A DNA stretch of 64,000 nt from Halomonas sp. KG2 (GCA_030440445.1 CP098528.1:2294001-2358000); one strand, 5' to 3'; counted from the first letter of the stretch, positions 1-10,852 are shown. Notes: generated by a model from the sequence alone, not told the origin. Translations and numbers: made by a program.

Positions 1-971
1 AAGGCAATCTGCATAGCCAGTACCGCCGTTGGGCCACTTATCGCCGTTGCAGCGAGCAACGCAGTGATACAAGTGCCCACATTGGTACCTAATGTGAACG
101 GATAGACCTGCCTGAGATTAAACACGCCAGTGCCAGCAAGTGGCACAATCAGTGCTGTGGTGGTAGAGGACGACTGCACCAGCAGCGTAATGATTGCCCC
201 CGAACACATACCCGAGACAGGCCCTCTCCCCACGCTTGCGTGCATGATGTCACGCGCCTTACCCACCATGACCTTGCGTAATACCTTACCAATCGCCGTT
301 ACCACAAATAGGATTAGTGCCACCCCAATAACAATCAGCGCAACGCCCATCCAGACCTGATTCGGCAGCCACGATACCGAGGCGCTCAGCACATCGGTCG
401 CCGGTGAAATCGCCATTTTCATGAAATTGACGCTTTTCATGTCGACGCTGGCATCGCTAACAAAAAAGCCCGCCAGCAAGGCGGAGGTTTTTTCTAAAAA
501 ACCAAACATCATTTCTAACGGAAGCAGTATAGCCACGGCAACGATATTGAACGCATCGTGCACCGTCGCCGCAGAGAAGGCACGACGGAACTCCTCACCA
601 CTACGCACATGGCCTAAACTGACGATGGTGCTGGTAAGCGACGTACCAATGTTGGCGCCCATGATGAGCGGGATCGCAATACTGACTGGCAAACCACCCG
701 CCACCATCCCCACAATGATAGCGGTTACAGTGCTTGAGCTCTGAATTAGCGCAGTTGCGACAACTCCGATAACTAACCCAATCATTGGATTAGTAGCAAA
801 TGAAAATAGCTCCTTAGCATTGCTTGCGGTAGCAGCCTTAAAACCGTCCCCGATAGCCCCCACTGCGGCTAACAACAAATAAACCAGTCCAATGACAATT
901 AACCATGATAGCCATTGCGACGTCCCTGGGCGCTCCCCCTGCGTCGGTAAGACAACTTCTGAAGTCGACAT
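1..971 (-). CDS. Na+/Pi cotransporter family protein (3' end beyond window)
   Basis: The reading frame starts at 971 and stays open to the left edge, giving about 323 residues of an incomplete protein. It probably imports phosphate with sodium across the inner membrane. Two copies of the family signature QSSS occur in the same frame, at residue 77 (IQSSSTVT) and residue 266 (VQSSSTTT). This matches the inverted-repeat architecture of the PNaS (NptA/PhoU-linked) family. An N-terminal membrane segment follows about 20 polar residues. A purine-rich ribosome site (AGGGAGGGGGAAC) precedes the ATG. The gene is divergent from the rsx operon. Whether a C-terminal PhoU-like domain exists cannot be seen. 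The family call is firm; the substrate is inferred. Confidence 0.88.
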   Translation of the reverse strand, partial: MSTSEVVLPTQGERPGTSQWLSWLIVIGLVYLLLAAVGAIGDGFKAATASNAKELFSFATNPMIGLVIGVVATALIQSSSTVTAIIVGMVAGGLPVSIAIPLIMGANIGTSLTSTIVSLGHVRSGEEFRRAFSAATVHDAFNIVAVAILLPLEMMFGFLEKTSALLAGFFVSDASVDMKSVNFMKMAISPATDVLSASVSWLPNQVWMGVALIVIGVALILFVVTAIGKVLRKVMVGKARDIMHASVGRGPVSGMCSGAIITLLVQSSSTTTALIVPLAGTGVFNLRQVYPFTLGTNVGTCITALLAATAISGPTAVLAMQIA

Positions 972-1244
972 GTGTTCCCCCTCCCTAGCTGATTTTAATT
1001 TGGATGAGGGTATGCAGCGATGATGTAGGTTTGATGACAGGTTCAAAACGGTCTCATGACCAATGCCTGTGCCTACCCCTGCCCCTGCCCCTGCCCCTGC
1101 CCCTGCCCCTGCCGTCATTTACGAAGATGGGCATCAGGAGAGCGGTAGCAAGTTCTGCTGACCAAGTACTTATTTCTGATAATAGTGAGTCATAGCGCTT
1201 CCCCCACTAGCCAGCAACGATTTTTCTGCGCACAATACGCCGCT
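972..1244. other. Divergent intergenic region with hexanucleotide tandem repeat
   Basis: This gap separates the phosphate transporter gene from rsxA and should carry promoters for both. The clearest element is a GCCCCT hexamer, five perfect copies at 1081-1110 preceded by one ACCCCT. A short open frame reading Leu-Pro repeats across it is a by-product of the repeat and has no ribosome site. I see no clear RNA gene or operator here. Confidence 0.6.
1075..1113. repeat. (GCCCCT)n simple sequence repeat
   Basis: Five exact head-to-tail copies of GCCCCT, with one degenerate copy on the left and a partial one on the right. The repeat lies about 130 bp upstream of the rsxA start. Hexamer repeats can change copy number by slippage and shift promoter spacing without affecting a reading frame. 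An effect on rsx transcription is only a possibility. Confidence 0.85.
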
Positions 1245-1826
1245 ATGAATGAACTCTTCTTGATTTTGGTCAGCACTGCGCTGGTCAACAACTTCGTATT
1301 GGTACAGTTTTTAGGGCTCTGCCCGTTTATGGGGGTTTCCAATAAGCTGGAATCCGCGATGGGTATGTCGCTTGCGACGACGTTTGTGCTGACACTAGCA
1401 TCTGCCGCTAGTTATGTGGTCTATCATGGCTTACTTGTACCCTTGGACGTTACCTATCTTCGCACTATCAGCTTTATCGTTGTTATTGCCGCCGTCGTGC
1501 AGTTTACCGAAATCATGGTGCGCCAACTCAGTCCCCTATTGCATCAAGTGCTGGGGATCTTTCTACCGCTGATTACGACTAATTGTGCGGTACTTGGCGT
1601 TGCCCTGTTATCACTTAACCGCGAGCTTAGTTTCTTTCATACGACTCTCTATGGCCTGGGTGCTGCGCTTGGGTTTTCGATGATTTTGGTGCTGTTCGCA
1701 GCGATGCGCGAGCGATTGGCCAGTGCTGATATACCAACCCCGTTTAGAGGCGCCGCCATTGCAATGGTCACCGCCAGTCTTATGTCACTGGCCTTTCTCG
1801 GCTTTTCAGGTTTAGTACAGGGGTAA
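1245..1826 (+). CDS. rsxA: Electron transport complex subunit RsxA/RnfA
   Basis: 193 residues, the same length as the E. coli protein. This is an integral membrane subunit of the Rsx/Rnf complex, which couples electron flow between ferredoxin-type carriers and NAD(H) to ion movement. In enterobacteria Rsx keeps SoxR reduced. The start was placed at [20 protein letters not shown] because the family begins there. A longer in-frame start at 1185 would add 20 atypical residues. The hallmark [13 protein letters not shown] follows, and the membrane Cys-containing TNCA motif is present. It is the first gene of a tightly packed operon rsxABCDGE-nth. Confidence 0.95.
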   Translation: MNELFLILVSTALVNNFVLVQFLGLCPFMGVSNKLESAMGMSLATTFVLTLASAASYVVYHGLLVPLDVTYLRTISFIVVIAAVVQFTEIMVRQLSPLLHQVLGIFLPLITTNCAVLGVALLSLNRELSFFHTTLYGLGAALGFSMILVLFAAMRERLASADIPTPFRGAAIAMVTASLMSLAFLGFSGLVQG

Positions 1827-1831
1827 CCGCC

Positions 1832-2434
1832 ATGGGAGACATATTTTCTTGGTGGGGCATTCTCAGTGCAGTGGGGGTGTTGACCGGAATTGGCATCACG
1901 TTTGGAGCACTACTGGGAATGGCCAGTGTGCGTTTCAAGGGCGAAGAGAACCCGCTGGTAGAGCAGATTGATGCGCTGCTGCCACAAACCCAATGTGGCC
2001 AGTGCGGTTATCCAGGCTGTCGGCCATATGCCGAAGCCATCAATCAGGGCGATGCTTTGAATAAGTGCCCGCCTGGCGGCGAAGCGACTATTGACGCATT
2101 AGCAGACTTATTAGGCCGAGAGCCTGTGCCACTGGATGGCGAAGCAGCCAGCGAAGATAGCGTCGCATTTATTCGTGAAGCCGAGTGCATTGGCTGCACT
2201 AAGTGCATCCAAGCATGCCCAGTGGATGCCATTATTGGCGCTGCAAAGCAAATGCATACGGTGATAGAAGATGAATGCACCGGCTGCGATTTGTGCGTTG
2301 CACCCTGCCCCGTAGACTGTATTGATATGTTGCCCAGAAGCAAGCCTCTCAACCAATGGCAGCCTGTCGTCACCATAGCACCTTTAATCGCCAGCGATCG
2401 CCAGCTAACCAGGAGCCAGCATGCCAGCCTATGA
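1832..2434 (+). CDS. rsxB: Electron transport complex subunit RsxB/RnfB
   Basis: 200-residue iron-sulfur subunit of the Rsx/Rnf complex. One N-terminal membrane helix is followed by a four-cysteine cluster site (CGQCGYPGC...C). Two classical [4Fe-4S] ferredoxin motifs follow, [12 protein letters not shown] and [12 protein letters not shown]. It passes electrons between soluble ferredoxin and the membrane subunits. The start lies 5 bp after rsxA and the 3' end overlaps rsxC by 14 bp, so translation is probably coupled. The Ser/Gln-rich C-terminal tail after residue 185 is not conserved in the family as I know it. Confidence 0.95.
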   Translation: MGDIFSWWGILSAVGVLTGIGITFGALLGMASVRFKGEENPLVEQIDALLPQTQCGQCGYPGCRPYAEAINQGDALNKCPPGGEATIDALADLLGREPVPLDGEAASEDSVAFIREAECIGCTKCIQACPVDAIIGAAKQMHTVIEDECTGCDLCVAPCPVDCIDMLPRSKPLNQWQPVVTIAPLIASDRQLTRSQHASL

Positions 2435-4100
2435 ATTTCCAGGTGGCATTACTCCGCCCGAACGAAAAGACCGCTCTAACCAATCGCCGCTTCGCAACGC
2501 GACGCTGCCTACCCAGGTAACACTTCCGCTTAAACAGCATTCAGGTAATCCCGCGATCCCCTGTGTTGCTATCGATGATGCGGTTCAGGTGGGTAGCCTG
2601 ATTGCCCAGCGAGACGGCATGGTATCAGCCAACCTGCACGCCAGTATTAGCGGGACAGTGACTCAGATTAGTGATACCGCCATCACCATCGACGCCGATG
2701 GCTTAGACCGTTGGCACGTGCAACCCTCGCTTGACTGGCGTAGCGAAGACCACCAAGCGATCATTGCTAGACTAGACAGCTGCGGGCTAGTAGGCCTTGG
2801 TGGTGCCGGTTTTCCCGCTTATATCAAAGCCCAAATAGCGGATCATCACCGCATTGATACGCTCGTCATCAACGCCGCCGAATGCGAGCCGTATATCACA
2901 GCAGACGACTTGGCTCTTCGCCACTATCCAACCGAGATACTGGAAGGCGCGCAAATGGTCGCTAGGCTCTGCGGTGCCCGTCAGATTGTGGTGGGTATTG
3001 AAGATAATAAGCCCGAAGCGACCCATGCATTAAAGGAGGCGCTCGCTCACTTTCAACAGTCTGACTGCCAGCTTCCAGCGAGCATAACGATGAAGGTCAT
3101 CGAGACCCGCTATCCCAGCGGTGGTGAGCGCCAATTGATCAAGAAACTGCTCAACCTTGATATTCCCAGTGGTGGCCTTCCTGCCGATGTCGGCGTTCTC
3201 TGTCACAACCCCGGCACACTGCTGGCAGCGCTATACGCAGTACGTGATGGTAAACCTTTGGTCGAGCGAATCGTCACCTTGACGGGAGACGCCATCAACA
3301 CACCAGGCAACTACTGGGTGCGCCTTGGCACATCTGTTGAAACGCTGCTTCAGCAGGTAGGGTTAGCAAACCAACAGCTTCATCAAGTCATTGTGGGCGG
3401 CCCGATGATGGGCTCACCACTCACAACACTTGATGTCCCAGTGACCAAAACGACAAACTGCTTGATTGCAGCCACCCGTGAAAAGCTTCCTCCAGCCCCC
3501 AGTGAGTCTCCCTGCATTCGCTGTGGTGCCTGTGAAAGTGTTTGCCCTGTTCAGCTTCTTCCGCAACAACTGCATTGGTATGCCCGTGCAGAGAACGACG
3601 CTACATTGGAAAAATTCCACTTATTTGATTGTATTGAGTGCGGTGCCTGCAGTTATGTTTGCCCTAGCTACATTCCATTAGTGCAAGACTATCGTTCGGC
3701 AAAGCAGCGTATTCGCGTTAAGCGCATTGAGTCCGCCAAAGCCGAGCACGCTAAACATCGATTTGAATTTCGTCAGGCTCGACTGGCACGCGAGAATGCC
3801 GAGAAGCAAGCTCGTCGCCAAGCGAGGCAGGCACAAAATCGTCAGACGTCAGATAGCGCAAAGGCCACCGACAGTGCAGCGCCAGTGGTGGATTTACGCA
3901 GCTTGCGGATTGCTCAAACCGCCGCTAAAGCGGCAGTCAGAAAAGCTGAAAAAACCCTCGCAAGGGCTGCAGCAGAAGACCCAAGTCAGCGCCACGATGA
4001 TTTAGAAACCCAACTGGCCACCGCCCAAGAAAACCTTAAGGCAGCTGATACCCGGCTGGCTGAAGCTCGCGCCACGATGGCACAACAGGAAACGCCATGA
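2421..4100 (+). CDS. rsxC: Electron transport complex subunit RsxC/RnfC
   Basis: 559 residues. Peripheral NADH- and flavin-binding subunit that delivers or accepts electrons in the Rsx/Rnf complex. It opens with the typical [11 protein letters not shown] segment and has the glycine-rich nucleotide region [15 protein letters not shown]. Two [4Fe-4S] motifs lie near residues 365 and 405 ([12 protein letters not shown] and [12 protein letters not shown]). The last 130 residues are Ala/Arg/Gln-rich and helical. E. coli RsxC has a much longer repetitive tail, so this is a short-tailed form. Its stop overlaps the rsxD start (ATGA). Confidence 0.95.
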   Translation: MPAYEFPGGITPPERKDRSNQSPLRNATLPTQVTLPLKQHSGNPAIPCVAIDDAVQVGSLIAQRDGMVSANLHASISGTVTQISDTAITIDADGLDRWHVQPSLDWRSEDHQAIIARLDSCGLVGLGGAGFPAYIKAQIADHHRIDTLVINAAECEPYITADDLALRHYPTEILEGAQMVARLCGARQIVVGIEDNKPEATHALKEALAHFQQSDCQLPASITMKVIETRYPSGGERQLIKKLLNLDIPSGGLPADVGVLCHNPGTLLAALYAVRDGKPLVERIVTLTGDAINTPGNYWVRLGTSVETLLQQVGLANQQLHQVIVGGPMMGSPLTTLDVPVTKTTNCLIAATREKLPPAPSESPCIRCGACESVCPVQLLPQQLHWYARAENDATLEKFHLFDCIECGACSYVCPSYIPLVQDYRSAKQRIRVKRIESAKAEHAKHRFEFRQARLARENAEKQARRQARQAQNRQTSDSAKATDSAAPVVDLRSLRIAQTAAKAAVRKAEKTLARAAAEDPSQRHDDLETQLATAQENLKAADTRLAEARATMAQQETP

Positions 4101-5146
4101 GCATGATGCACGCCTCGCAGCGAACGACTGAATCATTAAATACGATGCCACCCACCGCCCATCTAATGCGATGGGTGATCGTCGCCACCGCACCGGGTCT
4201 TGCCGCAATGACGTTTTACTTCGGCCTGGGCGTTATTAGTAATGTGCTTTTAGCCGCCCTGTTTGCACTCGGCGCCGAAGCGCTGGTGTTAAAACTTCGC
4301 CAGCGCCCGTTACAGCCTGCGCTTAGAGATTCAAGCGCAGTATTAACCGGCGTACTGTTAGGTGCATCGCTACCACCTGCTAGCCCCTGGTGGCTCATTG
4401 GGATAGGCGTTATTGCGGCCATCGTGGTTGCTAAACAACTGTATGGCGGCCTAGGCCAGAATCCTTTCAATCCCGCTATGGTGGGCTACGCACTATTACT
4501 CGTATCGTTTCCCACTTACATGACGTTATGGTCGCCGCCGCAGCCACTAATCTCAGAAAACCTATGGGCCCAGATAAGCGGAGCCTTACCAGCTTCCACA
4601 CTTGATGCGCTAAGTGGTGCTACGCCGCTAGATGCCTTTAAACATAAAGGCGAAACGCTACTGGCCAGCGAGTTTTGGGCTAGTCAGCCTTTACCTGAAG
4701 GAGCATTGAACGCTTGGCGCAACGTCGCGCTAGCCTGGTTAGCAGGTGGACTGCTATTAGTTGCCAAACGGATTATCAGTTGGCATATCCCTGTTGCAAT
4801 GCTTGTTAGCATAACAGTGCTCGCCACGCTTTTTTATGCCAGCGACCCAAGCCACTTCGCTTCACCCCTGTTTCACCTAACCACGGGTGCAGCAATGTTC
4901 GGTGCATTTTTCATTGCCACTGATCCCGTCTCAGCGGCGACCAGCCGCCGAGGAAAACTATTTTTTGGCGCAGGGATTGGCGCGTTGGTGATGATTATTC
5001 GCACGTTTGGCGGCTACCCCGATGCAGTGGCATTTGCCGTTTTACTGATGAACTTATGTGTACCGCTATTGGATATCTATACCGTGCCACGCCCTACGGG
5101 CCAGCCTAAAGCACAGCAGCATGCCAAGCACGGTGGCTCACCATGA
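4097..5146 (+). CDS. rsxD: Electron transport complex subunit RsxD/RnfD
   Basis: 349-residue membrane subunit with covalently bound FMN. The flavin attachment motif is visible as LSGATPLDAF, with the Thr as acceptor. Many hydrophobic helices surround it. The conserved GQNPFNPAMVGYA segment, a family signature in RnfD and NqrB, is present. ATGA overlaps with rsxC upstream and rsxG downstream indicate translational coupling. Start choice follows the overlap; the first 25 residues are polar. Confidence 0.95.
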   Translation: MSMMHASQRTTESLNTMPPTAHLMRWVIVATAPGLAAMTFYFGLGVISNVLLAALFALGAEALVLKLRQRPLQPALRDSSAVLTGVLLGASLPPASPWWLIGIGVIAAIVVAKQLYGGLGQNPFNPAMVGYALLLVSFPTYMTLWSPPQPLISENLWAQISGALPASTLDALSGATPLDAFKHKGETLLASEFWASQPLPEGALNAWRNVALAWLAGGLLLVAKRIISWHIPVAMLVSITVLATLFYASDPSHFASPLFHLTTGAAMFGAFFIATDPVSAATSRRGKLFFGAGIGALVMIIRTFGGYPDAVAFAVLLMNLCVPLLDIYTVPRPTGQPKAQQHAKHGGSP

Positions 5147-5802
5147 CGCCCCGCCAAGCCATGCTACGCGGCGCTTTCGCCTTAGGAATGTTCTCACTGG
5201 TCACCGCAGGTAGCGTTGCGTTAACCCGGGCGGTGACTGCCGAGCGTATCGCTGATCATCAGCTAGCCTACCAACACCGCCAACTGCAGGATGTATTGCC
5301 TGGCGCATTAACAGATATAGCGGTTCAAACGGTTTTAGATGGCGTATTCAAGCTCCCTAACCCAGAACAGCTGGGGCACCGCGAACCTCAACAAGGATGG
5401 TACGTCCAGCGCGGTCAACAGCGGGTCGTCATTCTGCCGGTTGTTACTCGCCAAGGTTATAATGGCGAAATTCGGCTACTGGTGGGCATTGACCAGCAGC
5501 AACGCATTACCGGTGTACGCGTTACACAACACAAAGAAACGCCTGGGCTTGGCGATGACATTGAGCGCCAGCGTAGTGACTGGATAACCACGTTTAACGG
5601 TTTGAGTTTAAATAGCCTGCCGCCGGGAGGATGGGCCGTACGTAAAGATGGTGGCAACTTTGACGCTTTTACGGGCGCCACCATTACGCCACGCGCAGTC
5701 GTTAACGCCGTCCATCGTGCACTGAGCTATGTCTCCGAACGTGTCGCCGAAAACGCCACCGAAACAGAACTCCCTATCACCTTCGAAGAGTCCAGCCAAT
5801 GA
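5143..5802 (+). CDS. rsxG: Electron transport complex subunit RsxG/RnfG
   Basis: 219 residues. An N-terminal membrane anchor (about residues 10-30) is followed by a periplasmic FMN-binding domain. The FMN-threonine motif is [14 protein letters not shown], and the upstream [12 protein letters not shown] is also characteristic of RnfG and NqrC. The protein takes part in electron transfer on the outer face of the inner membrane. The gene overlaps rsxD and rsxE by 4 bp each. Function is well supported by motif and operon position. Confidence 0.95.
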   Translation: MTPRQAMLRGAFALGMFSLVTAGSVALTRAVTAERIADHQLAYQHRQLQDVLPGALTDIAVQTVLDGVFKLPNPEQLGHREPQQGWYVQRGQQRVVILPVVTRQGYNGEIRLLVGIDQQQRITGVRVTQHKETPGLGDDIERQRSDWITTFNGLSLNSLPPGGWAVRKDGGNFDAFTGATITPRAVVNAVHRALSYVSERVAENATETELPITFEESSQ

Positions 5803-6500
5803 GTCAGTGGCGCGAACTAGCCCGAAACGGCCTATGGTCGAATAACCCTGCTCTCGTTCAGTTACTGGGACTATGCCCCTTACTGGCTGTTAGTGGTAGC
5901 GTTGTCAATGCACTGGGATTGGCATTCGCTACCCTGCTTGTCATGGTGGGTGCTAGCACGACTATTTCACTGATTCGCCACCAGGTTCCCAGCGCAGTAA
6001 GACTGCCTGCCTTTGTTATGGTGATTGCCGCTTTCGTGACCTGCGCTGAGCTTTTAATGGCTGCATTTGCCTATTCGCTTTACCAAGTATTGGGAATTTT
6101 TATTCCGCTGATTGTCACTAACTGCGCCATTTTAGGGCGTGCCGATGCGTTCGCTTCCCGCCAGCCAGTTATTCCGGCTGCCATTGATGGCTTTATGATG
6201 GGTCTCGGGTTCGGTGCCGTCTTGATCCTGCTCGGGGCACTTCGCGAGTTGCTTGGGCAAGGCACGCTGTTTAGCGATATGGTGCTGCTATTTGGGCCTA
6301 TTGCCAGCAACTGGCAACTCACCTTCGTAGATGATTATCAGTTTTTGTTTTTCGTACTGCCACCCGGGGCTTTTTTCGTTGCGGGGCTATTGATTGCGTT
6401 AAAGAATGTAATTGATCAACGCCGTAGCGCTCGCGTGCAACCTGCTCAAGCAGTGCCCCGAACAGATCGTCGAGTCCGTGTTACTGGCACTATCAAATAA
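5799..6500 (+). CDS. rsxE: Electron transport complex subunit RsxE/RnfE
   Basis: 233-residue integral membrane subunit, related in sequence to RsxA. Both carry [18 protein letters not shown] and [18 protein letters not shown] segments, and their Cys residues probably hold a shared membrane iron-sulfur centre. It closes the six-gene rsx set. nth follows after 15 bp, the same coupling of rsx with endonuclease III seen in enterobacteria. The C-terminal 25 residues are basic and cytoplasmic. Confidence 0.95.
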   Translation: MSQWRELARNGLWSNNPALVQLLGLCPLLAVSGSVVNALGLAFATLLVMVGASTTISLIRHQVPSAVRLPAFVMVIAAFVTCAELLMAAFAYSLYQVLGIFIPLIVTNCAILGRADAFASRQPVIPAAIDGFMMGLGFGAVLILLGALRELLGQGTLFSDMVLLFGPIASNWQLTFVDDYQFLFFVLPPGAFFVAGLLIALKNVIDQRRSARVQPAQAVPRTDRRVRVTGTIK

Positions 6501-6515
6501 CCAAGAGAGCATCCG

Positions 6516-7154
6516 ATGAATGCCCAAAAGCGTCATGAAATTTTTGCTCGCCTACAGGCGGAGAACCCCCATCCCACGACTGAGCTAAACTGGAGCACGC
6601 CCTTTGAGCTGCTAGCCGCGGTGCTGCTGTCTGCTCAAGCGACGGACGTTGGTGTTAACAAGGCCACTGATAAGCTGTTCCCTGTGGCTAATACGCCGCA
6701 AGGGATTATTGACCTGGGTATCGATGGGCTAAAGAGTTACATCAAAACCATCGGGCTGTTTAACACTAAAGCCGAAAACCTGATGAAAACCTGTCACTTG
6801 CTGATCAATCAACATGGCGGCGAGGTGCCTGAAACACGCAAAGCGCTGGAAGCCTTGCCGGGGGTAGGCAGAAAAACCGCTAATGTGATTCTAAACACCG
6901 CGTTTGGTCAACCCACCATCGCCGTAGACACGCACATTTTTCGAGTTTCTAACCGCACGGGTATCGCCAAAGGCAAAGATGTCGTTGAGGTTGAGCAAAA
7001 GCTACTACGCCATGTTCCCAACGCATTTAAACAGGACGCCCACCACTGGCTGATTCTTCATGGGCGCTATACCTGCATTGCCCGCAAACCACGCTGCGGC
7101 AGCTGCATTGTTGAAGACCTGTGCGACTATAAAGACAAAACCGAACTTGCTTAA
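6516..7154 (+). CDS. nth: Endonuclease III (DNA glycosylase/AP lyase)
   Basis: 212 residues, the usual size. It removes oxidised pyrimidines and cleaves the resulting abasic site in base-excision repair. The helix-hairpin-helix LEALPGVGRKTANVIL contains the catalytic Lys, and VDTHIFRVSNRTG contains the catalytic Asp. The C-terminal [4Fe-4S] cluster is formed by CIARKPRCGSCIVEDLC. An AAGAGAG-type ribosome site precedes the ATG. It is last in the rsx operon, so redox transport and oxidative DNA repair are co-expressed. Confidence 0.96.
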   Translation: MNAQKRHEIFARLQAENPHPTTELNWSTPFELLAAVLLSAQATDVGVNKATDKLFPVANTPQGIIDLGIDGLKSYIKTIGLFNTKAENLMKTCHLLINQHGGEVPETRKALEALPGVGRKTANVILNTAFGQPTIAVDTHIFRVSNRTGIAKGKDVVEVEQKLLRHVPNAFKQDAHHWLILHGRYTCIARKPRCGSCIVEDLCDYKDKTELA

Positions 7155-7207
7155 GCCCATTGGTTGTTAACGTGAGCAAGGCGGGGGCTCGGCCAACAAT
7201 TCCGTGA

Positions 7208-8266
7208 TCAGTGCCCCATCAAAAGCGCACGGTAAGCGCGACGCCATTCGGGCCACTGCCACTGCTGGGTATTCAACAGTGCGGGTTGGCTAGCGGGGTC
7301 GGTTAACCAAGCGTGCAGTCGTTGGTAAAGCCCCTCTTGCGTGCCATCAAAGCGATAATTGTTAGGATAGAGTTCGGGGAAACACAGCCTGTTGGGTACT
7401 AGCGGAATCGCCCCGCGCTGGGCGGCTTCCATAATGGCTAACCCCTGAAACTCATGCCACGTGGTGGAGACCACAATACCACCGCCCGTTAGCAACGCTC
7501 GGTACTCCGCTTCTGGCTGTGGCCCCCAGCAAATCGTGTGCGCCGCCAAACGTTCTTCTGCCTCATCAAAAATGGCAGGCACATCCCGAAAGCGCTGCCC
7601 AAGCACCGCAAGCTCAAAAGGAACCTGCTGCTCACTCAGCTTGAACAGCACTGCAAAGAAATCCTCGGGATTTTTATCGTACTCCCAGCGATGATTCCAG
7701 ATAATCCGCCGTGGGTGTGCGTTAGTTGGGGAAGCTTTACCTGATGGCATTATTGGCACGGGCAACACTTTTGCGTGTTGGCGTAAGCGCTCTAACGGCT
7801 TAGCTGCTGGCAGATTTTCAGGCATTTTTTTTAACAGCCGCCGCGCGCCGTCGAAAAAAGAGTCGCGGTTGTAAGCGGTATTAAACACCAACGTATCCGC
7901 CGCCAACGCCGCGTACAAATTGACCATTTTGGCCTCTACCTGGGGAATTTGATCGCTAGACTCTGGGTAGGCAAACTGGTTTTCATGAAAGTAAACAATC
8001 TTTCTGGCACGCCCTAAATGAGGGAATAAGCCAACCAGCGTGGCAATATCGACCATCGAAGTGGCTAACACAACCTCATAGGATTCACTCAGTGTCTCGT
8101 ACTCTTTTAACCACCAACTCAATGGGTTACCGCGAATTCGCCACGAGAAATGGCGTGGTGGCAAGCTAAGCAACGTCCAAGAGACATCATTTACTTCGGC
8201 CATCAGACTTTGTGCCCAATAGCGATGACTAACAGCTTCATAAGCAGACAATAATAAAACGCGCAT
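7208..8266 (-). CDS. tRNA-queuosine alpha-mannosyltransferase-like glycosyltransferase (DUF3524)
   Basis: 352 residues. The start is set at [19 protein letters not shown], which has an AAGGTG ribosome site and is the conserved beginning of this family. An upstream in-frame start would add a hydrophobic stretch with no support. The N-terminal DUF3524 domain carries [18 protein letters not shown] and the HENQFAYP motif. A GT-B glycosyltransferase half follows with [20 protein letters not shown]. Relatives (QTMAN/GTDC1) add mannose to queuosine in tRNA-Asp. Bacterial members are assumed to do the same. The gene converges with nth and diverges from the receiver gene. Confidence 0.8.
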   Translation of the reverse strand: MRVLLLSAYEAVSHRYWAQSLMAEVNDVSWTLLSLPPRHFSWRIRGNPLSWWLKEYETLSESYEVVLATSMVDIATLVGLFPHLGRARKIVYFHENQFAYPESSDQIPQVEAKMVNLYAALAADTLVFNTAYNRDSFFDGARRLLKKMPENLPAAKPLERLRQHAKVLPVPIMPSGKASPTNAHPRRIIWNHRWEYDKNPEDFFAVLFKLSEQQVPFELAVLGQRFRDVPAIFDEAEERLAAHTICWGPQPEAEYRALLTGGGIVVSTTWHEFQGLAIMEAAQRGAIPLVPNRLCFPELYPNNYRFDGTQEGLYQRLHAWLTDPASQPALLNTQQWQWPEWRRAYRALLMGH

Positions 8267-8420
8267 AAACACCTTAATAAAAAGCCCACTAAGCGAAGTA
8301 AACAGCAGCCACTTGATGAGAGACATGACGAGCATTCGGCCAAGGTCGTCTTGGCCTAACCTGTCGCGCTACATACACTCTAATCAAACACCTAACAACG
8401 ACCCCTTTAGGGAGGGCATC

Positions 8421-8795
8421 ATGGCCAAAGTACTCGTGGTCGACGACGAGCCCAATATTGTACTGTCTCTGGAATTTTTAATGGAGCAGGCAGGCTTTCA
8501 AGTTGTCACCGCCTACGACGGAGAAGCCGCACTCGAACGTATCAACGATTCCGCCCCCGACCTGCTACTGCTAGATATCAGCCTGCCCGGAATCAGCGGT
8601 TTTGATGTTCTAGAGCATCTTCGTCGTTCAGAAGCGACGGCCCAACTACCGGTCATTATGCTGACCGCCCATGGGCGAGATATCGAACGCGAGAAAGGTT
8701 TAGCGCTAGGGGCTGATGACTACATCACCAAACCGTTTTCGACCCAGTCGCTAATTGAAAAAGTTAAATCACTGCTCAATGGTAACCCACAATGA
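8421..8795 (+). CDS. Single-domain response regulator (CheY-like)
   Basis: 124 residues forming only a receiver domain. The acidic pocket is VDDE near residue 8, the phosphoacceptor is Asp52 in [10 protein letters not shown], and the switch residues are Thr82 (MLTAHG) and Lys104 (YITKPF). The start was chosen at ATG 8421, which has a GGGAGGG ribosome site; a longer frame from 8313 has neither family support nor a ribosome site. There is no output domain. It heads a plus-strand cluster ending with a hybrid symporter-kinase, which probably phosphorylates it. It overlaps the next gene by 4 bp. Confidence 0.88.
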   Translation: MAKVLVVDDEPNIVLSLEFLMEQAGFQVVTAYDGEAALERINDSAPDLLLLDISLPGISGFDVLEHLRRSEATAQLPVIMLTAHGRDIEREKGLALGADDYITKPFSTQSLIEKVKSLLNGNPQ

Positions 8796-10852
8796 CCCGT
8801 GACGGGCTCCCTAAACGTCAGCGACTCATTGGCCTATGGCTGCTGCTAAGTGGTATCAGTTTGCTGGGGGGCGCTATTTTTGCGGCGTGGCTGGATGCTC
8901 AGCTTTCGCCTACTGGCCCTACCCGTGTCGCGCTCTGGTTGGGCAGTTTTTCCGGCGGTGCGACGATATTTTTAGTTGGCCTGCTACTAGAACGCATGCT
9001 GTTCACCCCTCTACGCCATTTACAGGTTCAGCTGGCCAGATTAGTGGCAAACCCAGATGCTCGTGATGAACACCCGCCAGAAGGCTGGCTGAAAGGGCTT
9101 GGCCCTGACCTACGAAGGGTGCGTGAGAGTTGGCGCATTGACCGCAATCAATTAGCTACGGCTCATGCCGATGGCGCACGTAGCGCCGCAAAAATACGTC
9201 GCGAATTAGAAACGCTGCTGCAAGTACTCGAAACCCCCTTATTACTATGTGACCACCACCGCCGTTTGATGCTATTCAACCAGGCCGCGGAAGATTTCTT
9301 TGTCGATAATACGGCGTTGGGCTTGGGTAAACGCTTAGAGGCGCTGCTGCCCGTTGCCAGCCTGCAACAAGCGCTTAGCCAACTTCCCGCGGATGGTTCG
9401 CCCCGCGAACTGCTTGCCCCCTGTGATAACCGCTGGTTAAAGGTCGTGCTACGTCGAGTTCCTGGCAGTGATGGAGAAACACTACTAACGTTTAGCGATG
9501 CAACCGCGTCCTGGTCAAATGAAATGGGGGTTAGAGCAGAACTCGCCACCAAGCTACCCCTACTACGCCAACATACGGCAAGCCTGACCAGTGCAGCGGA
9601 TGCACTGATACAACTGCGCCATAACGGTGCGGAGAACCCTATGTTACGTCAGCGGTTCGAGCAGGTAATCCAAGAGGAAGGCGCCACCCTGGGTGATAAT
9701 GTTGGCCAAATCGGGCAGCTATTGGATGATTTGCAACATCAAGGTGAGCGCTTGACTCCCATGTGGTCGAATGACTTCTGGCAAGCCCTGGATGAACGCT
9801 TAGATCCAGCGCATCGACTCATCACCCCTGTTGGCATGCCTGCCTGGTTTAAAGGCGACGCACCGGCGCTGATTGTTCTGTTTGATTCCTTAGTGAAGCA
9901 TCTTAACTCTCACCTGCCGGTTAGCCATTTTGAAGGTGAGATATGCCTTGGCAACAAGCGGGTTTATTTGGACTTAATTTGGCAAGGCAGCCCCTTGCCA
10001 GAGCATGAACTAGCGAAATGGCGTCGCCAGCCCCTGCCATCGCTACCGCTTAATCCGCTGGTGTCTGACGTACTGCGCCAGCATGCGAGCGACATTTGGA
10101 GCCTTGCTGACGATGATGCTATTCATGCGCGCCTGCGCCTGCCGCTACCAGCTATGGAGCGCGTTGGAGCGCCTCGAGAAACCGCACCTCCGCGACCAGA
10201 GTTCCATGATTTCGGCATCGCTGACCTGCCGCCACCCGATGAGGAATTGGCGAACCGCACATTACGTAGCCTAGAAGTGGTTGCGTTTGATACCGAAACC
10301 ACCGGCCTAGAGCTACGCCGAGGGGATACGGTGATTAGCCTGGGGGCTTGTCGGGTGGTCAATGCGCGGCTGTTGGCTAGCGAGGTCTTTGATCAAAAAG
10401 TCGATCCGAAACGTCCAATCCCCCCTGCCAGTACAGCCATACACGGATTGACAGATGCTGATGTGGCCGGTGCACCGCCCCTTGATATTGTCCTAACGCG
10501 CTTTCGCGATTACGTCGGTGAAGCGGTTTTATTAGCCCATAATGCCGCGTTTGATATGCTCGCCATTACTAACAAAGGGGTTGTCTTTGACTTGCCTGTC
10601 ATCGATACCTTATTAATCTCAAGGGCATTAGACGAAGCGTTAGATGGGCATGATTTAGATACGCTGGCACAACGCTACGACCTGACGTTCCCACCAGGCA
10701 CTCGCCACACGGCGCTTGGGGACGCCCGTGTAACCGCTGAGTTATGGCTAGCGTTGTTACCCCGGCTTGAAGCACGTGGCGTGGACACGTTAGAGCAGCT
10801 GTTGGCGCTGCAGGCCAACGCGTTTGATCGCCAGGATGCCAGCGCCTCATGA
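8792..10852 (+). CDS. Membrane sensor-like protein fused to DnaQ-type 3'-5' exonuclease
   Basis: 686 residues. Two N-terminal hydrophobic helices (about 12-32 and 42-62) are followed by a HAMP-like linker, a PAS-like region (about 135-225) and a helical kinase-like middle part. The C-terminal domain is a DEDDh exonuclease. Its motifs are Asp500/Glu502 in [19 protein letters not shown], and [14 protein letters not shown] with the final His and Asp. The middle section lacks a recognisable ATP-binding kinase core. Similar exonuclease genes sit next to acetate-permease and symporter-kinase genes in Pseudomonas. The substrate is unknown and need not be chromosomal DNA. Confidence 0.82.
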   Translation: MTRDGLPKRQRLIGLWLLLSGISLLGGAIFAAWLDAQLSPTGPTRVALWLGSFSGGATIFLVGLLLERMLFTPLRHLQVQLARLVANPDARDEHPPEGWLKGLGPDLRRVRESWRIDRNQLATAHADGARSAAKIRRELETLLQVLETPLLLCDHHRRLMLFNQAAEDFFVDNTALGLGKRLEALLPVASLQQALSQLPADGSPRELLAPCDNRWLKVVLRRVPGSDGETLLTFSDATASWSNEMGVRAELATKLPLLRQHTASLTSAADALIQLRHNGAENPMLRQRFEQVIQEEGATLGDNVGQIGQLLDDLQHQGERLTPMWSNDFWQALDERLDPAHRLITPVGMPAWFKGDAPALIVLFDSLVKHLNSHLPVSHFEGEICLGNKRVYLDLIWQGSPLPEHELAKWRRQPLPSLPLNPLVSDVLRQHASDIWSLADDDAIHARLRLPLPAMERVGAPRETAPPRPEFHDFGIADLPPPDEELANRTLRSLEVVAFDTETTGLELRRGDTVISLGACRVVNARLLASEVFDQKVDPKRPIPPASTAIHGLTDADVAGAPPLDIVLTRFRDYVGEAVLLAHNAAFDMLAITNKGVVFDLPVIDTLLISRALDEALDGHDLDTLAQRYDLTFPPGTRHTALGDARVTAELWLALLPRLEARGVDTLEQLLALQANAFDRQDASAS

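Noticed and set aside
1004..1195. Short plus-strand frame coding a Leu-Pro repeat
   Set aside because: It only reads through the GCCCCT hexamer repeat, has no ribosome site and no family resemblance.
1185..1244. Upstream extension of rsxA
   Set aside because: RsxA proteins begin at the MNELF-type start and are 193 residues; the extra 20 residues are unlike the family.
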